A DNA stretch of 9,019 bases from Phosphoribacter sp035448065. GTDB lineage: Bacteria; Actinomycetota; Actinomycetes; Actinomycetales; Dermatophilaceae. Of this stretch, positions 7,068-9,019 are shown in pieces (the first letter of the stretch is position 1; every line of letters begins with the position of its first letter). The stretch spans positions 1 through 9,019 of the forward strand of contig DAOTIG010000133.1 of NCBI GenBank assembly GCA_035448065.1, given 5' to 3'. The translations under genes were made by a program, and so were the position numbers. The notes beneath the pieces are model-generated. The model ran no database searches. It saw only the letters and a list, made by a program, of their open reading frames with translations, and was not told the origin of the DNA.

Positions 7068-7074
7068 ACCCGGC

Positions 7075-7080
7075 AGTCTG
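7075..7080 (-). promoter_or_regulatory. Candidate -10 box for the NuoD-like gene
   Basis: On the minus strand CAGACT lies exactly seven bases before the ATG at 7067. This is the spacing expected of a leaderless transcript and matches the P450 and DUF2520 arrangements. The box departs from TANNNT at its first base and no convincing -35 is seen. Confidence 0.3.
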
Positions 7081-7101
7081 CCCCACGAGCTCGCCGGCGG
7101 G

Positions 7102-7107
7102 TACGGT
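7102..7107 (+). promoter_or_regulatory. -10 box TACGGT for leaderless P450 transcript
   Basis: TACGGT fits the actinobacterial TANNNT -10 pattern and is followed by exactly seven bases before GTG 7115. A transcript starting at that GTG would have no leader, a frequent arrangement in actinobacteria. This spacing favours GTG 7115 over the in-frame GTG at 7106, which overlaps the box itself. Confidence 0.5.
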
Positions 7108-7114
7108 GACGCGC

Positions 7115-8314
7115 GTGAGCACCCCTGCCGATGTCGCCGCGATCCTCGATCTCACCGACCCGCAGGTCGTCGCCGACCCCTATCCCGCTCTCGCGCAAGC
7201 GCGCAGCCTCGCCCCGGTGGCCTGGCACAGCGGGTGGGGAGGGTATGCCGCGACGAGTCACGCCGCGTGCAATGCCGTGCTGCGCGACCGCAACCTCGGC
7301 CGGATCTTCCGCGAGCGCGAGCCGGAGCACGAGTGGGGCACCTTCAACTGGCTGCATGCCGACTCGATCCTCGACAGTGAGCCCCCCAAGCACACCCGGC
7401 TGCGCCGGCTCATCGCCGGGGCGTTCGGTCGCGGCCACGTGCAGCGACTCGCTCCGCGGATCGCCGAGCTGACCGCGCAGCTGCTCGACGACTGCGCCGA
7501 AAGGCTTGACGCGACAGGGCGATTCGACGTCATCGAGACGCTGGCCGAGCCGCTGCCCGTGCTCGTCATCGCCGAGCTGCTCGGGGTGCCCGACGCCGAT
7601 CGGCACCTGCTGCGGCCGTGGTCGCAGGCGATCGTGCGCATGTACGAGGTGACCCGGACCCGCGCCGACGACGAGGCGGCCCAGCAGGCGTGCGGCGAGT
7701 TCGCGGCATACGTTGAGGCGCTGGCGAGCGACCGGGCGGCGCACCCGGGTGAGGACCTGCTGTCCGACCTCGTCGCCGCGCGCGACGGCACCGACCGGCT
7801 GTCGCCACGCGAGCTGGTCGCCACCGCGGTGCTGCTGCTCAACGCCGGGCACGAGGCGAGCGTCAACGGCTTCGGCAACGGGCTCGCCTCGCTGCTGGCC
7901 AGCGGAGCGCTGGCCGCGGGCCGGCCCGACCCGGTCCTGCTCGTCGAGGAGATGCTGCGCCACGACTCGCCGCTGCACCTCTTCGAGCGCACCGCCACCG
8001 CCGACACCGTTATCGAGGGGGTGCCGATCCGGGCGGGGGAGAAGGTCGCCGCGCTGCTCGGGGCCGCCAATCGCGACCCGGCCGTCTTCGCCGATCCTGA
8101 CGTCTTCCGCCCCGACCGGGACCCCAACCCGCACCTCGCCTTCGGTGCCGGCATCCACTTCTGCGTCGGCGCCCCGCTCGCCCGGCTCGAGCTGGCGACC
8201 ACGGTGAGCGCGCTGCTCGAGCGGTGGCCGCGGCTCGAGGTCGTCGAGGCGGTCCGCCGGCCGACCTTCGTGCTGCGCGGCTACGAGCGGCTGGCCGTGG
8301 CCCCGGTCGGCTGA
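7115..8314 (+). CDS. Cytochrome P450
   Basis: This is a soluble bacterial P450 of 399 residues, the usual size for class I enzymes that insert oxygen into a substrate using electrons from a ferredoxin. Visible motifs are the C-helix HTRLRR, the I-helix AGHEAS at 244-249 (Ser where Thr is common), ExxR at Glu279-Arg282, and the haem loop FGAGIHFCVGAP with the haem-ligand Cys350. No ferredoxin or ferredoxin reductase gene is adjacent, so its electrons must come from elsewhere. The substrate cannot be told from the sequence. It is divergent from the NuoD-like gene, with only 47 bases between starts, so the two may share regulation. An alternative GTG start at 7106 would add three residues. Confidence 0.95.
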   Translation: MSTPADVAAILDLTDPQVVADPYPALAQARSLAPVAWHSGWGGYAATSHAACNAVLRDRNLGRIFREREPEHEWGTFNWLHADSILDSEPPKHTRLRRLIAGAFGRGHVQRLAPRIAELTAQLLDDCAERLDATGRFDVIETLAEPLPVLVIAELLGVPDADRHLLRPWSQAIVRMYEVTRTRADDEAAQQACGEFAAYVEALASDRAAHPGEDLLSDLVAARDGTDRLSPRELVATAVLLLNAGHEASVNGFGNGLASLLASGALAAGRPDPVLLVEEMLRHDSPLHLFERTATADTVIEGVPIRAGEKVAALLGAANRDPAVFADPDVFRPDRDPNPHLAFGAGIHFCVGAPLARLELATTVSALLERWPRLEVVEAVRRPTFVLRGYERLAVAPVG

Positions 8315-8317
8315 GGT

Positions 8318-8398
8318 TTATCGGGTGACCCGAGAAACGTGCACTTCACCCGAGGAAGCTCATCGGGTCGAGTGCACCTTTATCGGGTGACCCGATAA
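8318..8398. repeat. 81-base imperfect inverted repeat with paired palindromes
   Basis: TTATCGGGTGACCCGATAA at 8380-8398 is a 19-base palindrome around a central G; a copy with one mismatch lies at 8318-8336, 62 bases upstream. Between them GTGCACT (8339-8345) pairs with AGTGCAC (8371-8377), and ACCCGA (8348-8353) pairs with TCGGGT (8363-8368). Overall the block folds on itself over 36 positions with five mismatches or wobbles and a nine-base loop (8354-8362). The hexamer TCGGGT/ACCCGA occurs six times. It starts four bases after the P450 stop, so it probably acts as its terminator. The second palindrome also overlaps the likely -35 region of the next gene, so it could be an operator. Confidence 0.85.
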
Positions 8399-8412
8399 TC
8401 GGGCGGTCGGGA

Positions 8413-8418
8413 TAGGTT
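8413..8418 (+). promoter_or_regulatory. -10 box TAGGTT for leaderless DUF2520 transcript
   Basis: TAGGTT fits TANNNT and is followed by exactly seven bases before GTG 8426, the same spacing as at the P450. TGACCC (8388-8393), inside the second palindrome of the repeat at 8318-8398, is a possible -35 at a slightly long 19-base spacing. Confidence 0.45.
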
Positions 8419-8425
8419 GCGGGGC

Positions 8426-9019
8426 GTGGACGTCACCGGAAGGCCGCCCCGCCTGCGCGTCGGCCTCGTCGGCGCCGGCCGGGCCGGAGCCGTCCTCGGG
8501 GCCGCCCTGATCCGCGCCGGTCACCAGCTCGTCGGGGCCACTGCGGTGAGTGATGCCTCCCGCGCCCGGGTCGAGACGCTCCTGCCCGGCGTGCCGGTCG
8601 CCCCCGCCCCGGACGTCGTCGCCGAGGCCGACCTTGCCTTGCTCGCCGTGCCCGACGACGCGCTGCCCGACCTGGTCACCGGGCTGGCCGCCGCCGGAGC
8701 CTTCCACCCCGGCCAGCTCGTCGTGCACACGGCCCCCGGTCTGGGCATCGGCGTCCTCGAGCCCGCCGGTGCCGACGTGCTGCCGCTCGCCATCCACCCC
8801 GCCTGCGCGCTCGGCGGCCGACTCGCCGACCTCGACCGACTCGCCGGCACCGTCGTCGCGGTCACCACCCTGCGATCGTTGCGCCCGGTCGGCGAGGCGC
8901 TCGTGCTCGAGCTCGGGGGCGAGCCGGTCTGGATCGAGGAGGAGGACCGCCCCGCGTATGCCGCGGCGCTCGCCGCCGTCCGCGAGGGCCTCACCGGGGT
9001 GGTCACCGCCGCGGCCGAG
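8426..9019 (+). CDS. Rossmann-fold DUF2520 protein (partial, runs off window)
   Basis: The first 198 residues are present in one open frame to the last base; the C-terminus lies beyond the window. The N-terminal domain is a Rossmann fold with the dinucleotide-binding GAGRAG at 16-21, then a hydrophobic strand and VPDDAL near 75-80. The second part begins with HTAPGLGIGVLEP (101-113) and HPACALGG (124-131), which match the DUF2520 dehydrogenase-like family next to panC in actinobacteria. In Mycobacterium tuberculosis the homologue lies between the fol genes and panC-panD. Its reaction is not established; because its fold resembles ketopantoate reductase, a step in pantothenate synthesis has been an obvious guess. 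The GTG start is supported by the -10 spacing and by the short distance to the first beta strand. Confidence 0.9.
   Translation, partial: MDVTGRPPRLRVGLVGAGRAGAVLGAALIRAGHQLVGATAVSDASRARVETLLPGVPVAPAPDVVAEADLALLAVPDDALPDLVTGLAAAGAFHPGQLVVHTAPGLGIGVLEPAGADVLPLAIHPACALGGRLADLDRLAGTVVAVTTLRSLRPVGEALVLELGGEPVWIEEEDRPAYAAALAAVREGLTGVVTAAAE

Larger units (their letters stand above)
277..8963. repeat. Dispersed CGGCATAC motif, 12 copies
   Basis: The octamer CGGCATAC occurs on the plus strand at 277, 1704, 3543, 4472, 6122, 7062 and 7704. Its complement GTATGCCG occurs at 2525, 5135, 6511, 7243 and 8956. Most copies extend to GCGGCATACC. Four are read as Ala-Tyr (GCA TAC), four as Tyr-Ala (TAT GCC) and one as Arg-His-Thr. 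Two span start codons and one is non-coding. A related site at 3569-3574 has only the GTATGC core. Confidence 0.85.

Noticed and set aside
5925..8314. NuoD-like/lipoprotein/P450 block as part of a natural-product cluster
   Set aside because: No synthase, transporter, ferredoxin or tailoring neighbour is seen, and the flanks are housekeeping fol/pan genes; the P450 alone does not support it.
8318..8398. Insertion-sequence ends or an integrase attachment site
   Set aside because: No transposase or integrase is present, the paired elements are only 62 bp apart, and no target-site duplication is visible.

Overview
This is a GC-rich actinobacterial chromosome segment. High-GC codon use, GTG starts, short -10 boxes placed directly in front of start codons, and the gene order ftsH-folE-folP-folB-folK-DUF3180 followed by a DUF2520 gene all point to Actinobacteria. 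My best guess is Micrococcales, possibly the Intrasporangiaceae; this rests on gene order and protein similarity recalled from memory, not on a search.

Region 1-409 holds no gene I can support. It contains a 19-bp polypyrimidine tandem repeat (1-57), a long nested inverted repeat built from two near-identical palindromes (69-166), a weak promoter candidate and a 22-bp alternating purine-pyrimidine tract (342-363) ahead of ftsH. Region 410-5327 is one tightly packed plus-strand operon: the membrane AAA+ protease FtsH, then GTP cyclohydrolase I (FolE), dihydropteroate synthase (FolP), a single-chain FolB-FolK fusion, and a four-helix DUF3180 membrane protein. FolE makes dihydroneopterin triphosphate. 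FolB and FolK turn dephosphorylated dihydroneopterin into the pterin diphosphate that FolP joins to p-aminobenzoate, so the operon covers nearly the whole pterin branch of folate synthesis. A strong hairpin (5332-5376) separates it from the convergent genes that follow.

Region 5383-7067 is a minus-strand pair: an orphan NuoD-like (complex I 49-kDa subunit) gene followed, with a 4-base stop/start overlap, by a small lipoprotein gene. Divergent from it, with 47 bases between the starts, is a plus-strand cytochrome P450 (7115-8314). An 81-base imperfect inverted repeat (8318-8398) follows the P450. The window ends inside a DUF2520 Rossmann-fold gene (8426 onward), which in related genomes usually precedes panC. 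The NuoD-like/lipoprotein/P450 block therefore sits inside an otherwise conserved fol-pan neighbourhood.

The most striking signal is not a gene. The octamer CGGCATAC (or its complement GTATGCCG) occurs 12 times, about once per 750 bases, on both strands, in three coding contexts, in a non-coding leader and across two start codons. It looks like a DNA-level genomic signature motif, comparable in density to known DNA uptake sequences, but its function here is unknown.
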